Both the position numbers and the translations under genes were made by a program. The notes under the pieces are model-generated. The model had not been told where the DNA came from. It did not search any database and worked only from the letters and a program-made list of their open reading frames with translations. Below are positions 32,406 through 45,870 of a DNA stretch of 64,000 nucleotides, in pieces; within the stretch, counting starts at the first letter, position 1, and every line of letters starts with the position of its first letter. This DNA comes from Palaemon carinicauda. Taxonomy: Eukaryota > Arthropoda > Malacostraca > Decapoda > Palaemonidae. The stretch spans positions 76,679,716-76,743,715 of the forward strand of contig NC_090751.1 in the NCBI RefSeq assembly GCF_036898095.1, read 5' to 3'.

Positions 32406-34739
32406 GTAAAGAGAAGAGATTCCAATGAGTATACAGTGAAAAATCTCACAAAATTTAGTAAAGAATTTATTATCTTTGTACATAGCTTAGGATAGATAAG
32501 CTAGAAATTAAAAAGGAAATACACATACATGTGCTTCCTGTCCAGCCAATTGCTGTGACCTCCCACAACATTAAAACTATGGTTAATTCTATTCTAGAAA
32601 ACCTTTGGAATTTTCCTATCCTATAAGGATATATAAGTGTAATTCAACATTAGGTCCCAGATGTTTTATCATCGGGGATTATAAATCATTTAAAGAAAGA
32701 ACACGCTTTCTTTATACTGTACGGTCTCACAATAGGCTGTACATGACAACACAGTGTATGTTGGAAGAAATTTTGGGTTACCGTATAATCTATACTGTAG
32801 TTTTCTACTTGCAGTATGTTCTATACTGCAATTATACTGGCTACTGTACAATCATATACTGTAGTGCCTGCTAGCACCTGGGTGCAATGCCATGGGATAC
32901 TACCTTTGGGACTAATGGGCGGCAGATCGCTGGTTAATGGGTGCCGGCCTGCAGTCTCTGCCGGCCGGCAATAGGTAATATGCTGGCAATTGACTGCACC
33001 CCGGCTGCCAACCACTAATCGCAGTAGCCAGCAGAATAGTTGGTGTGCAGTTAGCTGCCGGCCGGCCGCGGGCTGATGGCAATCTATGCCGGCCGGAGAA
33101 AATTTATCAAAGCAGTGGTCTGCAGCCCACCCGGCTGCCGGCCGCTAAGCCAGCAGATGAGGACCCAGTAGTACTAGACAATAACAAAAGAGAAAGCATG
33201 GATCTAAGGACTGTGAGAGGGCACTGCCTTACTACCTTATATCCAGAATGAGGGATCAAATGGAAGGAGAGAATGTAACATTCAAGCTTCCATCCATCCA
33301 TAACATTGCCGGGCTCTACCAGCAGACATATGGATGGCAGACCAAGGAAGGTCTGAAGAACACTCAACAGTGAAGAGCCCAAGCCAGTCCCACTACCTAC
33401 CAGCTCTCAGGTCGATTATAGGACGATGGCCAAGGGTTTGTGATGGCTAGGCCATCTCTAAAGGACAGAATGGGAAGGATGAGGGTCCTATAAGGTGTGG
33501 AAGGAACTGGCCCTAAAGCCTGTCCTACCTCACCTCACAAAACTCCGTTCCACTAGTAGGGCTACCCCAGTGGCTAAAGAATTTATTCCTAGCCTAGGGT
33601 AGTCTAATACAGTAAAGAGGTTGGCAGCATCTTCCCTGCCCCCTCCAAACAATAAAGGATCGAAGTTTTAGTGCTGCTGTCCCCTAAGAAGTGGAAGAAT
33701 TCTATTCTTTGACTTAGGGTTAAACGGCACAGGACTAGTCTGCTAAGCCACAGGGAGAAGGAATCATATCGTACAGAAACCTTCAGGTGTGGCCTAGGGA
33801 GGTCTAGCCTCCTATGTCAGCAGCCTAACCTAACAAAGGAATTCTATTCACCCTGCTAGAAAGCTACCGACCATAGACAGAATACTCTGAGGTTCTGACC
33901 AAATCCAAAAACCAGTCTCTCTGGTTATAGGACAAGGACAGAAACACCCTAGCCTAGTTTTACGCAAATACTATTCGAGGAAAAACTGACTAGGGTTAAG
34001 CCTAGGCTAACTCAGAGGGAAAAGGGATTACTCTTAGACCTCCAGAGGAGAAAAAGAACAATCGGGGATGTGTATGAAAGTATACTAAAGCCCCTTAGGC
34101 TAGTAGCCTAGGCGCAGTGAGAATCAATTACCTAAATCACCGAAGCTCTCTCGTATACAATCTTTGGAAGAGGAAATTTTATTCAGTAAATATCTTACAT
34201 GTATAAATTAATGCCTAGAGCTTCAATAAAATTATCACACTAGGAAAGTCTATTACAATCATGCATGAAAGTACTAACAGCAAAACGCTTAGGCTAAGAA
34301 GCCTAGCGTAAGCAAGGATCGGTTACCTAAATCGCCGAAACTGACGAATACTGTCGGCATAGTAAAAAGAATTCCCAGCAGGAAGGCTAAATAGCAAAAT
34401 TTATTAAAGCTAATAAACCGGGGAAGTCGTTCTGGCTAACTAAATGACTTGTGCATAGCGAATGACAGCGCCCATGACGCCTCCGGTTAGGCAACAGCTC
34501 TTGTTTACGTTAATTTAACCTTGATTCAAATAAAAACGGGCAGCTTACATTTATACAAAGTAAAGATAATACTCAACTTTCCAGAGGCAGAAGAGGCTGG
34601 TGAAAGAATTATAATGGCGAATAAATCCAAAAATAATGAGAGAGCACAGGGGAAATCACCGAGCTATAGAGCTACGAGATAAGGAATAACATGGTGCCGA
34701 TGATGATGTCATATATAGACTCAAAACAATAGGGAGAGG
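32406..34739 (-). other. DIRS F 5' intron-like region
   Basis: No supported gene. It has the GC-rich section at 32930-33160 with CCGGCCGGC motifs and the hairpin at 33007-33032. The rest is AT-rich and homologous to E and A (ATCAATTACCTAAATCACC at 34125). The leader SPASSASGKLS lies near 34575-34610, but its ATG is not clear. Confidence 0.5.
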
Positions 34740-35007
34740 TACCTTAATAACGGCTCCCCTTCGTTTTCTTGCCACTTTCCCTCTCGAAGCGTTAACGCTA
34801 TTCGGGGTGAAGATAGCTATGTGGCGTGTCAAGAATACGTCCTCTGATATTGTGCGATATCCCTATAAAGATGAGTTAGGGATATTCGCTCCAGGAGTTA
34901 GAATTCTGGGTACCTTAAGGTAAAATTTTCTGGGAATATCACTGTAGTCAAATATACCCCAGGAAGCTACTCATAAGGAACTTCCATCAGGACGACATGG
35001 CCTGAGC

Positions 35008-35010
<3 letters not shown>
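34740..35010. repeat. DIRS F 5' ITR
   Basis: Homologous to 10650-10923 and inverse to 28086-28330. It ends in GGCCTGAGCCCA and passes directly into (AT)n at 35011. Confidence 0.85.
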
Positions 35011-35527
<517 letters not shown>

Positions 35528-36979
35528 TAGGGTCCCGAATTACACGTGTTCTAATTACGCGATTCCTCAATTACGCGATCGATAGTTTTTAAAAATTAAT
35601 TTTCCTGTATTTGCGAGGAGCATTCTAAATCCGCGAGTCAAGCACCGCGAAGCGTAGGAAATCTATTGTTTTCTTAATTGTATTGGGGGGGGGGGGGGGT
35701 GATGGTTCCCCGATGTCTGAGAAGGGGGGGGGGAGAATGTCAGAGAAAGATTTCTGTTCAAACATTTTAAGACTAGTTTTGGATGAAAAATGTTAAGGTT
35801 TGCCCATCTGTTGTGTGAACTTGTCGCTAGGCCTAGCCTAACTGTCCAACACCTATATGTATAATATTCCATATTTGTACTAATTAATTTTTATACTTAT
35901 GTTGTGATTATGGTGAAAAATCCTTATTCATTAAACTTTAATTTAAAACCATCAAAATAAAGACTATTTTATATCATGCTACTGCCAAACATGTCACCAC
36001 AACCAAACCCATTACTTTGTTTAGTACGATGATCGCTGATCATAACGAACTCGCTAACCAATTTTAACATCTGTCTATAGGTTAACTTTTGCGGCAAAAG
36101 ATATCTTACCAGGTACTATGTAATAATAATGTTATAATTAATGTTTTATTTATCCTTAGAAAATCAAAATATATGAAATATGAGCAATTTTATTTCGTGT
36201 TGTTTTTTTTTTTTCCCCAAAAAAAACGCCTTCTTAAAAGGAAAACGTTTTTTTTTTACGTTTCATCGTCGATCATAAACGCATTTACTCCTGAAAGTGA
36301 TATTGAAGAGCTTTTACTAAAGACGTTATTATAAATAAAGATTATAAATAGGTGGTAAAATATCTATAATTAAAGTGTAGCAGCATCAAGAAATGTTGGG
36401 GTTCGCCCTTTACATAAGAATGTACTGTACATTGGATTAGACAGAACGTAGAAAAAATCAATTAGGGAAAAATCGGTATTCGATATCCTCTTCATCAGCA
36501 TCGTCATTCGTCAATCGGGCTTTTTATTTTTTTTATTCTCAGTCGCTCACTAGTTATCGCACTGTCAAGATCTGCACACATTCCGATAATTCACATTTGA
36601 AGGTTTTCTGGGAGAGGATGGATAGAGAAAATACCGAACTATATAAAATGTTTTTTTTAACCTGTTAAGCGTCACCCACGTGATAAACCGTTCACCACGA
36701 TCTACTCGGTACCGCCTTCAACTGTATATTCCGTTCATGACTTTAATTGCCTTTTACAAGCCGTCAGTCTCGTGATGTTACTTTACTCGTATAGTAAGTA
36801 TAGGATCACCACTTGGCAACACTCTCAGCATATGGGGACTGTGAATAGAAACTTATATGATGTCTGGCAACTATTTTTCTGAAGGTAGCTTGATGTTACA
36901 AAACTCTGGTTTGAACTGGTTTCCTATCAGTGCGCTCGGGCGTTCATGCATAAGTGGTTATTTGTTGTTCCTTTTGTAA

Positions 36980-37468
<489 letters not shown>

Positions 37469-38074
37469 CCTATTCCTTTCCTTTTGTTGCTTATCCAGGC
37501 GTAAGATTTACGATTGAAGATAAAAAGAACCCATTAGAATATTCAGTATTATGTAGCCATTTGAAATTAAATAATAGTAGTATTAATTGTTTTTTTTACT
37601 CAACCATTTAATTAATATCCCTACTTTTAACTATAATTACGAATTATAAGCATAAAGAAATTATATTAACTTTGAAAAATTATCATTAGTGAAATGACCG
37701 CTCAGGGCAAAAAAAGCGTGATTATCGTACAGCAGCCTAGTGCACACTTGCGCCTAGTGGCCGTGTTTTACGTGTGGGAGTGTCATCATGGATATACAGT
37801 ACTATACTGTAATTTTTAACTATTGCTAGATACGTACTGTATCAAACCTTGAAACCCTTTTTGTTTTTTGTATCTATAGGAAATAATTCTACATCATTCG
37901 GAAAATACTGAAAACAGTAAGCTATGCATAGTACAGTAGTAAATACTAGTCATAAAATTATCAAAACTTTAACAACTTTTTATTGTTTTATTTATCCATA
38001 AAAGAAATTTTGTACAGTATTTTATAAAAAAAAATCTATAAGAAGGATTTCTTACAGTATTGTTAAGATAAAAG

Positions 38075-38270
<196 letters not shown>

Positions 38271-38462
38271 CATACACACATACATACACACACACAGTGT
38301 ATATACAGTATATATATAGCTAGAAAGCTAGAAATGGAGTGAAAAAAAAAATGGCCGGGTAGGTTGCTGTTTGCCGCCATGATGTGTTTCGAAATATACG
38401 AATTTCCAATTACACCGAGGCCTTTCATCGACCAAATTCTCGCATAATTCGGGACCCTACTG

Positions 38463-38608
<146 letters not shown>

Positions 38609-39310
38609 ATATATATATGCCAAATTGCATATATGAATGGCTTTTAATTTCTGAACATTGGAGTGGTACTTTATTGTTCCAAGTCAGCAACATAATTTTC
38701 CCTAATAGAATTGCGAGATCGTCAACAGTGCCCGGGGGAGGGGGGAGTCAGAATATACAGGGGAGGTGGGTCATTGTCAGCAGAATCTATAACAGAAGGC
38801 TGTTTTAATTTGTTTAGGGTTTTGCTGTTGGTTGGTTAACCTGCTTGAGAATATTAAGAAAGCATTGTACGTTGGAAAGGAAATTAGCATTCTCCACTAT
38901 CGGCCCAATGAGACTATACTTACCAGACGGTCACTCCATACCCTACCAAAGTACAGCAGTAAAACAGATATAGAGGCACAGGTGTGAGCTAAACCCGCCT
39001 GTTGGGACTGAGACCAAGAAATCATGGAATCATCCTCCCATATCCTGTAATGATGGGCTTCCTGCCAGAAGCCAAGAGTCACACCTCTTTTCGATGACCC
39101 AACCCTTGAGGATAGTTCCGTCAAAAAGTTCCAAACCATCTTTGGCATGACTGATATCATCCAATACTTTCACATATAGCTTTGATTGCAAATATCTCCC
39201 AACCGTGATCCCTTCTCCCATTCATCTAAGAAGGCAGTAATAACGAATGTGGAAATACCCACCCCATTCAAATAAAATAAATAAATCAATAAATGAACTA
39301 ATAAGATATA
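38609..39310. other. Single-copy-looking stretch, no gene recognised
   Basis: Two short overlapping minus-strand ORFs (87 and 63 codons, 38897-39221) have no motif I know. Base composition is less AT-rich than the flanks. It could be non-repetitive host DNA or a remnant of an old element. Confidence 0.3.
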
Positions 39311-39322
39311 TGTAATATATAT

Positions 39323-39398
<76 letters not shown>
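39311..39398. repeat. (AT)n microsatellite
   Basis: AT array just left of the TIR at 39401. Confidence 0.9.
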
Positions 39399-39400
<2 letters not shown>

Positions 39401-39619
39401 CAGGTATTGCTCGAGTTACGACCGAGATAGGGACAGAGAGGTAAGTCGTAAGTCGAATTAGCCGTATGTCGAACTAGAAAAGTGAAGTTTCCGTTGATTT
39501 ATTTTGATACGCTTATGATTCGGCAATCATCTGGATCATATTTTGTCAATATTTTCTAACTGTCTATCATTATTCCATTTTCTTGTTTCATAGGATATCA
39601 TCATGCTCTATAAATGCAT

Positions 39620-40210
39620 TATGTATAGGAGTGGGGGCGATAGCAGGTATACCAACCTGCCAGACTCACGATTGATATGATCACGCTGGAAGGACTAATA
39701 ACACTATAATAAACAAAACGCATGGTAAAAATAAGATAGGAAGGCATGCTGGATGATAATAATAATAAAATTAGCTAAACATCAATCGTAAAACAAACGA
39801 GGAAGCGAACATGAGACAGGTGAAAATCAAGTCCTGACAGCGCTGGGAGTAGGCAGGGGCTACCAACATAACATAGGGTCAGTAAAGTGCTTACAAAATG
39901 AAAACCAATATGTAATATCTGACTCATGAGAGCCCCTCGAGCTAATGCAAGCAAACAAATGACGTTAAAATGATAAGCAAGTCCGTGGCGTGGCGAACGT
40001 GATTAATCCAAGAAATAATATGTGAAATAGAACGCCGAAGGCGATCAGGCATGCCAACCTACCGAAAATACGCACACGTATACAGTATGTAATAACTGTT
40101 ATCATAAAAAACAGGACAATATAAAATTAATACGGTGTGTGAACCGTGGATATCCATAAGGTTCATAACGAGAAACAATCAGTATGGAGGACTTATTGAA
40201 AATCGTTAAG

Positions 40211-40273
<63 letters not shown>

Positions 40274-40818
40274 AGGAGGGAGCCGGAGGGCCCTGAAAGA
40301 CCGACATGGGGTCGTAAAAAATAAAACTGTTATAATATAAGCAAAAAAGGGCAAGGCCCCCTCCAAAATCTCAAAAACTCATAGATCTGGTACTCAACTT
40401 AGATGGAGTGACATTGGAGTCCAACATCTTGAGGTAATCCAGAAAAAACCAGCGAAATTCACACACTAAGGCAAAATAGGGATTAAATAGTGGTGCTATG
40501 AAAAAGGAGAGACGTCACTGGCGTGGGATTGCTAGTAGTAGTAGGATGTTGAACGGCACCTTGCTGTTCGGGGATGTTGACAGGAGATATCTAAATGGTG
40601 CGAGGGCCTCTGGTTGTGATTTATTCAGCGCCCCAGTATTTATACCGACAACCTTATTAAGGTGAGCGAGCTGGGTTTAACCTAGCATTCCTATACAAAT
40701 TTTTCTCTGGTAAATTCATAGCAGTTTTTACCTTAGAAATGATGTTAAAGGAGCATTTCACTGGGCGGCACGGGTCTCTCACCCAGAAATAGATTTTTCC
40801 TTTCATCAAAATCCCTTT
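39620..40818 (-). mobile_element. B-type DIRS fragment (5' end)
   Basis: 40560-40818 is a DIRS ITR close to those of B (GGTGAGCGAGCTGGGTTTAAC, TTTCACTGGGCGGCACGGG). It ends in AGATTTTTCCTTTCATCAAAATCCC. The sequence to its left resembles the B 5' region (ATACCAACCTGCC motif). A (GA)n tract lies at 40213-40269. No coding part. The outer tip is the one that copies A, B and D carry at the 3' end. Confidence 0.6.
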
Positions 40819-41501
40819 ATTGTATTCTATTCATCAATTTTGGAAGCATTTTACAATCGAGTAATGAAAATTTTGTTTACCTTTGGTTATGATCAGCTGA
40901 TCTGAAAGTGCCGCTACCTACCGTATCAAAATATGGCGTACATACGTATGGCATATTTTTTTATCATTTCTTAACTTATTAGAAATATCTTCATGATGAA
41001 TATTACATCAACGCCAATATGTTACAGGAAATCAGCTTCCATACACTTCGTCTAATCATTAGGTATAATGCGAAATCGTTGTAGCTCTTTCTGTGTGTGT
41101 GTGTGTGCTTGCCCTCGCAATCGCATACGGGTAGTTCATTTTTAAAGCTTCATACAGTATTGTAGTTCAATATTAAGCCTTTATAATTCATTAGACATTA
41201 CTGTGTTTAATTGTGGTTTATTAAAGAACATTTATATTTTATTTTTCAATTTCTTGAGCATATCAATAATCAACAAATACTTTTAATTTACTTTCGGTTG
41301 GCATCAGCTGATCTCAAGGTCACGCTGCCGTATTACTATTATGAGCACATATATATAGTGCGAATAACACTGATTTATATAATTTTCTTGACATTCAAAA
41401 TTTCTTCATAATGCATATTACATCATCGTCAATATGTTATAGGGTCTCACATTTTCCATACAGTTCGTTTATAGACCTTATTATTAGTTATAAAATGAAC
41501 A

Positions 41502-41582
<81 letters not shown>

Positions 41583-42097
41583 GTTTTTAATCCAGTTGTA
41601 TCTTCATATTTTTTTTTTGAAAATTATTAAAAAATTCTATATATCATCATTCGATGTTTCAATTATGGGAATAGTAACGCATCGGAAGGAAATCTCTTGA
41701 TTTGTCTCTCGCCTTCCGCCAGAAATATAACATCATCAGACTTTTTTTCTTAAATTTACGGTAAGTTGTACTAATCTTATAACTAATGATACAGACCACT
41801 AAAACACTTGATATTGTTACTGGGTGTTTCGATGATGGGAATGCTGTAATAAGATTACTCTGTAACAATGAAAGGAAATCATTCGGTTTGTCAGCGCGCT
41901 TCCGCCAGATACATGACGTCACAAGTCACGTGACATACAGTAATCTCTACGAAGAATGACTTGCAAAATATGTAAATACATTTTCTTTGTTTCTCTCAAG
42001 AAATGAAAAGAAAATACCAACTTAACAAACAAAAGTATTCAATTTGTATAATATAAAAGGAAATATATTATTTTCAAGAAAATATTAGCCCTAAAAA
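40819..42097. other. Inner sequence of the TIR element
   Basis: AT-rich, no gene recognised. A (TG)n of about 16 bp lies near 41093 and (CT)n at 41503-41579. Two copies of a ~190-bp degenerate unit occur at about 41640 and 41830. Confidence 0.4.
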
Positions 42098-42595
42098 GGG
42101 ATTTTGACGAAGGAAAAATCTATTTCTGAGGAGAGACCTGTGGCGCCCGGTGAAAGAGTCCTTCTTGTATATCTTTTCTGATAAAACCTTCCAATTATAC
42201 CAGAGAAAGATAAAAGCATAGAATGCTGAGATTACAACCCTCACGCGAGCACCTTTTGGGTGTCGTGTATAAAGCAAAGGCGCGTGAAATCCACTATTCA
42301 CAGGTTGTCTTCCATTTAGTTAATTCCTTTGTCAAAGGGATGGGCCGATACAAAGGCCCTAGCCAAACCCCCAGCACCACACCACCCACGCCACGACGCG
42401 AGCGCCATCTGAACAACATCCTTCTGTATTGGCCATGATGGCTTGGAAAGGAAAGGGTGGGATCGTGTAAAATAAAGGGGAAGGGTTTCACCGGGCGCCA
42501 CAGGTCTCTCCCCAGAAATAGATTTTTCCTTCATCAAAATCCCTTTTCTGGGTCAACCTGTGGCGCCCGGTGAAAATGTACCAGAGAAAGCCTTC
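42098..42595. repeat. DIRS D 3'-terminal module: ITR and ICR
   Basis: The tip GGGATTTTGACGAAGG at 42098 returns inverted at 42487-42544. It is joined to TTTTCTGGGTCAACCTGTGG (42545 onward), which pairs with the right tip at 49958-49988. ITR 42134-42426 pairs with 49690-49977. Confidence 0.9.
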
Positions 42596-42955
42596 CAAGC
42601 CCAACAATAACTATTAATTTAATAAGGGGAGAGAAACAACACCATGTAAAGAAAATCATATATAATTAAGGTAAGTAGGCATAAAACATAAACTAACCAC
42701 AGGGCATAGTGAGAGTAAGGTTAAACAAACATGATAACAGGGAAACCTCTGAGTATCAGAGGAAAACATGCAACAAAACTGACATGGCTAAGAATATCCC
42801 AACCTTATAACAACGGAAAACAATAATAGTTACAATCATATTAACCTAATATGTAATAAACTTAGGGCTAACGAACCACCAAGGAAGCGGCGTCGTGGTG
42901 CGAGTGGCGGGTAGGAGGGAGAAGAGAAGAGATGGATGAAAGGAAGAACAAAAGA
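42596..42955. other. DIRS D 3' non-coding region
   Basis: 360 bp, AT-rich, no ORF; same sequence family as 13190-13249 plus 21349-21645. Confidence 0.7.
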
Positions 42956-44333
42956 TCAATGGGGAGAGATAAGGCTCCCAGCTGCAACCGTTGAGTATTT
43001 AAGAGCCTGTAAGTTCTTTAGATAGTGGCGTTTGAAGACCATAGGAGATTTCCAACCCGTGTACTTCTTAAGGTTATCAAAGTCCATATTCTTGAAATAG
43101 TTGATGGAGGTAGCTATCGATTGGATATCATGAGCATGGGGAAATGATCCCGGATTGGCTTGTTTAATGAAGTATAGGATCTGTTGCCTAATGCCACGTA
43201 TGGAAATTGTACCTCCTTGTTCTCTGATAAACAAGGGGCCAGACGATCGGGTAGCAGTCCTGGCTAAAAAGGCCCTGAGAGTGGTGACCGGACATAGAGA
43301 AGTATCTTGGAGAAGAGGAATAATCTTCCAAGGGGACCACCTATTTTGGGGGTCCTCGTTCTTAGCTAGGAACGCCCTGTCTGGTGAAAGAAGTACCTCA
43401 CCTGAAGGGAGGAAATCCATGTTCTCTGAGTTTCGTGAGAGAGCTGCTAGTTCTGAGATTCTGGAACCCGAGGCCAAAGCTGTTAGAAATAAAGTCTTCC
43501 TAAGAAGAGTGATATAAGAGCAGGATTCGTTGTCCGTGTCGGAGGCCAGTTTGAGGACATCATTTAGAGACCAAGAGACCTTTTGAGGACGAACCGAAGG
43601 TCGAAGCCTAGCACATGTTTTTGGAATAGATGAGAAATAAGACTCCGCCAGGTTAATGTTAAACCCAATCAGGAAGACTTTCCTCAGAGCTGACTTAATG
43701 GTGGTTACAGTGCTAGCTGCTAGGCCTTTGTCAAATATGGACCTAAAGAAGGAGATGGCTAAATTAGGAGTCATAACCGAATGGTCTGAAGTCCTTAAGA
43801 AATCCGCTAGTTTCTTAACCGCCGAATCATATTGGCGAATCGTTGAGTCCCCTTTTGTCTGATTCTATAAAGAAGACATTATCTGGGTCGATGTTTGCGT
43901 CCCTACGCGCCGCAAACTTCATGAAATCCACAAAGTTAGGGTTTTGGCTATCCTTGAGGAATCTGACACAGTCCGAGTTTGGACCACCTAGGTCAGTTTG
44001 GGGAATGGGATCCGGAAGGGACGGAGTTTCAACTCGAGGAGGAGAGGAAACCAACTGCTCTTTGGCCAGTGAGGTTCCACTAAAGCTACTGCCCCGTTGA
44101 AGGAGCGGAGTTTGTGCAAGACTTTCAGTAGAAGATTCACTGGAGGGAATAAGTAGATCTTCTGCCAATGGTTCCAATCCAGGGTTAATGCGTCCATGGC
44201 ATAAGCCTGAGGGTCCAGGTTCGGTGTCACATAACATGGGAGTTTGTGATTGAGTCGGGTCGCGAATAGATCTACCTGGAGACCTGGAACCAGCCTGAGT
44301 ATCCACCGGAAGGAGTGCATGTCCAGGGACCAC
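42956..44333 (-). pseudogene. DIRS D tyrosine recombinase, one frameshift, second Arg lost
   Basis: The N-terminal Ser/Pro-rich part (43827-44333) and core (42956-43856) are in two frames. They meet at a CCCCTTTT run (43849-43856), a likely indel. Core: GSRISELAALSR with the first Arg, HAHDIQSIATS where copy B has HDIR (Arg to Gln, consistent with CGA to CAA), and YTGWKSPMVFKRHYL with Tyr. Loss of the H-x-x-R arginine would be expected to disable strand cleavage in this family. Stop at 42956. Its N-terminal half overlaps the MT-like domain. Confidence 0.85.
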
Positions 44334-45870
44334 TCTGATTCCAGTGGGCTCGTCCTGGATAATGAGTCTGCTATCACATTCTGGACTCCTGCTAGGTGAG
44401 TTGCTGACAGGAACCAGTCTTTGTCGGCTGCCAAGATGAAGATAGTGACCAGGATCTGATTCAGGTTGGGTGATTTGGACCCCCCCCCCTCTTGAGGCAG
44501 TGGACTACAGCCGTGCTGTCTGAGACTACTCTGATGTGGGTCGACCTCGGAGGGGAGATTCTCTTCAGGGTCAAGAACACCGCCATGGCTTCGAGAACAT
44601 TGATATGGAACTGTCTCATGGCGGGTGACCAAGAGCCCTGAAACATCTGATGTTGGGAGTAACCCCCCCAACCACTCAGAGACGCGTCGGTATGAATTGT
44701 CAGTTGTGGAGAGGGGAACTGTAGAGGAACCGACTTGGAGAGGTTCCTCCGATTGGACCATGGTTGTAGTCTCATTTTCAAGACAGAGGGGATCTTCGAG
44801 GTCTTGTCTCTTAAAGGTATTGTCGCCCTCTTTCTCCAAACTCGATTGATGTCTTTGAGTTTGGCTTTTAATAGGAGATCGGTCAGTGAAGCAAACTGGA
44901 GTAGGCCGAGGATTCGTTCTAAAGCTCTTCTGGACACCTGTTTGTGTTTGAGAAAGTTCCTGACCTTGGAAGCTATCTCCCTCACCTTCTTGGGAGGAAG
45001 GGAGAGCTTGTGCTTTGAGAGGTCCCAACGGATGCCTAACCATTCGAAGAGGCTTGATGGTTGTAGGTGGGACTTCCGGAGGTTGACTTGGAAGCCCAGT
45101 TTGGCGAGAAAATGGAGTACCTTCGACGTAGCTCTGTTGCATTCCTGGTGCGACTGGGCCCAAATGAGCCAATCTTCCAGATAGGCGACGATTTGTATCC
45201 CTTGGTGTCTGAGTTGCTCGAGCACCGTCTCCCCCAGTTTCGTGAATACCCTGGGGGCAATGCTGAGACCGAAGGGCATGACTTTGAATGCGAAGGCTCT
45301 CTTGCCGAGACGGAAGCCTAGGTAAGGAGAGAAGTTTCGAGCTACTGGGACATGATAATAGGCGTCGGTAAGATCGATAGAGGTGGTGACGGCCCCATGG
45401 GGAAGTAAGGTCCGTACCTGAGAGATAGTCAGCATACGGAACTTGTCGCAAAGGATGTAAGAGTTGAGCTTCGACAAGTCCAGAACTACCTTCAACGCCG
45501 ACGAGTCTTTCTTCGGGACTGTAAACAGGCGGCCTTGGAATTTCAGGGATCGAACCCGCTTGATTGCTCTCTTCTTGAGTAACTCCGCAGTGTACTCTTC
45601 CAGGATGGGAGTGGGTCTCTGGAAGAAGGTCACCGGTGGAGGAGGGGATCCCTGTGACCATTTCCAACCCAAGCCCCTTGATATTATGCTGTGAGCCCAT
45701 AGACTGAAGGTCCAATGGTCCCGGAAGTGATAAAGTCTCCCTCCTACCGGCATCACATCATTGGGAGGGAGTGAACTTAGGGCCCCTCCCTCCACGGGAA
45801 CCCCTTGCTCTAGGCCCGCCGCGTTGGCGGAACTGTCCTCTACCTCTGAAACTCCCTCTTGGGTATCCAC
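43988..45870 (-). pseudogene. DIRS D RT, RNase H and MT-like domain, one frameshift
   Basis: 469 open codons (44461-45870): MPVGGRLYHFRDHW, FTVPKKDSSALKVVLDLSKLN, LLPHGAVTTSIDLTDAYYHV, MPFGLSIAPRVFTKL, VAYLEDWLIWA, IHTDASLSGWGGYSQH, LEAMAVFLTLKRI, RVVSDSTAVVHCLKRGGG. A C-run (plus strand about 44482-44490) then shifts the frame. The domain continues in the other frame with ADSLSRTSPLESEWSLD, VDLFATRLNHKLPCYVTP and LFPPVNLLLKVLHKLRS to 43988. The YLED instead of YLDD keeps an acid but is unusual. It begins 113 bp inside gag. The frameshift could be real, programmed or a homopolymer sequencing error. Confidence 0.85.

Larger units (their letters stand above)
28086..35010 (-). mobile_element. 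DIRS1-like retrotransposon F, internally deleted
   Basis: A-type element on the minus strand with 5' ITR (34740-35010), 5' intron-like region, Cys/His exon, Gag and RT. The RNase H, MT-like and recombinase regions are gone. RT runs straight into 3' non-coding sequence near 29355, next to a (CT)n run. The 3' ITR lacks its outer part (see 27940-28215); the ICR is at 28415-28515. It could move only in trans. Confidence 0.8.
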
